Source: an uncultured Cellvibrio sp.
GTDB taxonomy: Bacteria; Pseudomonadota; Gammaproteobacteria; Pseudomonadales; Cellvibrionaceae
Length of the DNA: 6,342 bases
Assembly: GCA_946481095.1 (NCBI GenBank)
Contig: CAMLML010000129.1
Location: 1 to 6,342, forward strand
Direction of reading: 5' to 3'
Both the position numbers and the translations under genes were made by a program. This document shows, one piece after another, positions 4,824 through 6,342 of this stretch (positions within the stretch are counted from its first letter, which is position 1; each line of letters starts with the position of its first letter). The notes below the pieces were generated by a model. It was not told the DNA's origin, ran no database searches, and saw only the letters and a list, made by a program, of their open reading frames with translations.

Positions 4824-6342
4824 ATGAAAACCGATAACAAATTCAGTGCAGGCAAGTCCAATCCCACTATGGTGATTGCGATATTCTTGGCTGTCGCTTC
4901 CGCCATCGCTGCTGTCGCGTGCTTCGTGATAGTGCAGCAAAACGTCAGTAAGGATCAGACCTATCTGGCACAGGTAGCGGACTTGCGGGCACAGGCCTAC
5001 CGTCTTACGGGCTTGTCACGGGACGCAACGTCCGGTGATGAGAAAGCATTCGGGGAATTAACCAGCGTGGTTGCCATCATGGGAAGCACCTGGGATTCCA
5101 TCCGCAAAGCTGACGAGGCGACCAAGCAGTCACTGTCTGCGGAAATGGCTAACTATGAATCGGTTTGGGCCAGAGCTAGGAAAAACGCCCAGGATATTAT
5201 CGATAACAAGGATCTGATCGTTAACCTGAACAACGTTGGAAAAACACTGAACGACAACCTGCCAACACTGCAGGCCGAACACAACAACATCGTGGATGTA
5301 CTGCTTGAAGCGGAAGCACCCGCTGATCAGGTGAACCAGGCGCAAATGCAATCCTGGAGAGCGGAACGTATCGGGCGAAACGTGGATAAGATGCTGCGCG
5401 GTGACTCTGATGCAGGTACCGCTGCCGACCAGTTCAACCTCGATGCCAACTATTATTCGCGAGTGTTGGAAGGTATGAAGAGTGGTGACCCCGTACTGCA
5501 AATCTCCCGTGTAACAGATACCCAGGCACGCTCATCTCTGGAGCAGATCACCAGCATGTTTGACGGTGTAAACAAATCAATTCAGGAAATGGTGAGCGGA
5601 TCCAAAACCCTGTTCCGTACCCGTCAAGCGAGTGAGGCCCTGTTAACCGATACACCACAACTGCTGCAAGCTCTGGCCAGTATCACGGATAAACTGTCAA
5701 ATATGCCGGGCACACGTACTATCAACAACATGCTGGTAATTGCCTTTGCGAGCGTTGCCGCCCTGTCACTGTTTGTGATCGGTTTGTTGATGTATCGCGG
5801 TGCACGTCAACGCGCTAACGAAAACGCCGAAACCAACGAACGTAACCAGACTGCGATTTTGCGTCTGCTCGACGAACTGGCCGACCTCGCGGACGGTGAC
5901 CTGACCACCACCGCCACCGTAACCGAGGACTTCACCGGTGCGATCGCGGACTCTATCAACTTCACCATCGACCAGCTGCGTATTCTGGTTGCGCGAATCA
6001 ACGAAACCGCGGTAAACGTATCGGCGGCGGCGCAAGAAACCCAGCAAACTGCATTGCATCTCGCTGAAGCATCTGAACACCAGGCGCAAGAAATCGCCGG
6101 TGCATCTGCCGCGGTAAACGAAATGGCCGTGACCATTGACCAGGTATCGGCCAACGCCGCCGAATCAGCAGCGGTAGCGGAAAGAGCGGTATCTATCGCC
6201 GGTAACGGCGCCAAAGTGGTACAGAACACTATCCACGGGATGGATACCATCCGTGAACAGATCCAGGATACTTCCAAACGTATTAAACGCCTCGGTGAAT
6301 CGTCACAAGAGATCGGTGATATCGTAAGTTTGATTAACGACA
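4824..6342 (+). CDS. pilJ: Type IV pilus chemoreceptor PilJ (methyl-accepting protein), 3' end outside the window
   Basis: The open frame runs 506 codons to the window edge; Pseudomonas PilJ has about 680 residues, so roughly a quarter is missing. ATG 4824 follows AGGAG (4812-4816) by 7 nt. Domains in order: a short cytoplasmic start, membrane segment 1 (about 16-37), a periplasmic PilJ-type sensor region (about 38-300, with VDVLLEAEAPADQVNQAQ near 157-174), membrane segment 2 (303-324), HAMP (about 325-385, with LLDELADLADGDLT), then the start of the signalling helices (HLAEASEHQAQEIAGASAAV, later RIKRLGESSQEIGDIVSLIND at the edge). The hairpin tip of the signalling domain lies beyond the edge. 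PilJ clusters in the inner membrane and signals through PilI to ChpA; in P. aeruginosa its periplasmic part interacts with the pilin PilA. The cytoplasmic part looks far more conserved than the sensor part. Confidence 0.96.
   Translation, partial: MKTDNKFSAGKSNPTMVIAIFLAVASAIAAVACFVIVQQNVSKDQTYLAQVADLRAQAYRLTGLSRDATSGDEKAFGELTSVVAIMGSTWDSIRKADEATKQSLSAEMANYESVWARARKNAQDIIDNKDLIVNLNNVGKTLNDNLPTLQAEHNNIVDVLLEAEAPADQVNQAQMQSWRAERIGRNVDKMLRGDSDAGTAADQFNLDANYYSRVLEGMKSGDPVLQISRVTDTQARSSLEQITSMFDGVNKSIQEMVSGSKTLFRTRQASEALLTDTPQLLQALASITDKLSNMPGTRTINNMLVIAFASVAALSLFVIGLLMYRGARQRANENAETNERNQTAILRLLDELADLADGDLTTTATVTEDFTGAIADSINFTIDQLRILVARINETAVNVSAAAQETQQTALHLAEASEHQAQEIAGASAAVNEMAVTIDQVSANAAESAAVAERAVSIAGNGAKVVQNTIHGMDTIREQIQDTSKRIKRLGESSQEIGDIVSLIND

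Noticed and set aside
5130..6277. Minus-strand open frames of 107-156 codons inside pilJ
   Set aside because: The composition (long Ala/Ser/Val runs) follows from reading conserved pilJ codons backwards. The plus-strand frame is unmistakably PilJ.
1..6342. CRISPR array, tRNA or rRNA, insertion sequence, prophage or defence system
   Set aside because: No spaced direct repeats, no tRNA-like cloverleaf, no transposase or defence motif was seen. All long frames are accounted for by eight recognised housekeeping and pilus genes.

Overview
The window reads as ordinary chromosomal DNA from a gammaproteobacterium of the Pseudomonadales/Cellvibrionales type. Gene content and order (gshB, a tonB3-like gene, yqgE, ruvX on the minus strand; pilG, pilH, pilI, pilJ on the plus strand) match the locus known from Pseudomonas. 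The moderate and uneven GC content (about 35% in a ruvX sample, about 68% in a pilJ sample) fits a Cellvibrio-like relative better than P. aeruginosa. That placement is inference from recalled family sequences, not a search.

Layout. Positions 1-40 are AT-rich with no gene. Positions 41-73 hold a palindromic repeat that resembles a REP element; it supplies the stop codon of ruvX and could terminate its transcript. From 2998 down to 69 runs a tightly packed minus-strand operon: gshB (glutathione synthetase), a TonB-family protein, yqgE and ruvX. Its genes are 3 nt apart, 4 nt apart and overlapping by 8 nt, so they are probably translationally coupled. Positions 2999-3289 form the divergent intergenic region. 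It carries candidate promoters in both directions, a 14-bp perfect palindrome over the proposed gshB -10, and a pilG leader in which one arm can pair with either of two others. From 3290 to the window end runs the Chp chemosensory operon of type IV pili: pilG and pilH (single-domain response regulators), pilI (CheW-like adaptor) and pilJ (chemoreceptor). pilJ is cut off by the window after 506 codons.

How the genes work together. PilJ senses a periplasmic signal and, through PilI, controls the histidine kinase ChpA, which should lie downstream. ChpA phosphorylates PilG and PilH, which set pilus extension, retraction and cAMP output. The TonB-like gene next door is the position of P. aeruginosa tonB3, reported to be needed for normal twitching motility, so the divergent operon may contribute to pilus function as well. 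gshB, yqgE and ruvX are housekeeping genes.

I found no new system of genes. What deserves a second look is non-coding: the pilG leader, the palindrome by gshB, the REP-like element joined to the end of ruvX, a 16-nt tandem duplication over the pilG stop codon, and hairpins in every spacer of the pil operon.
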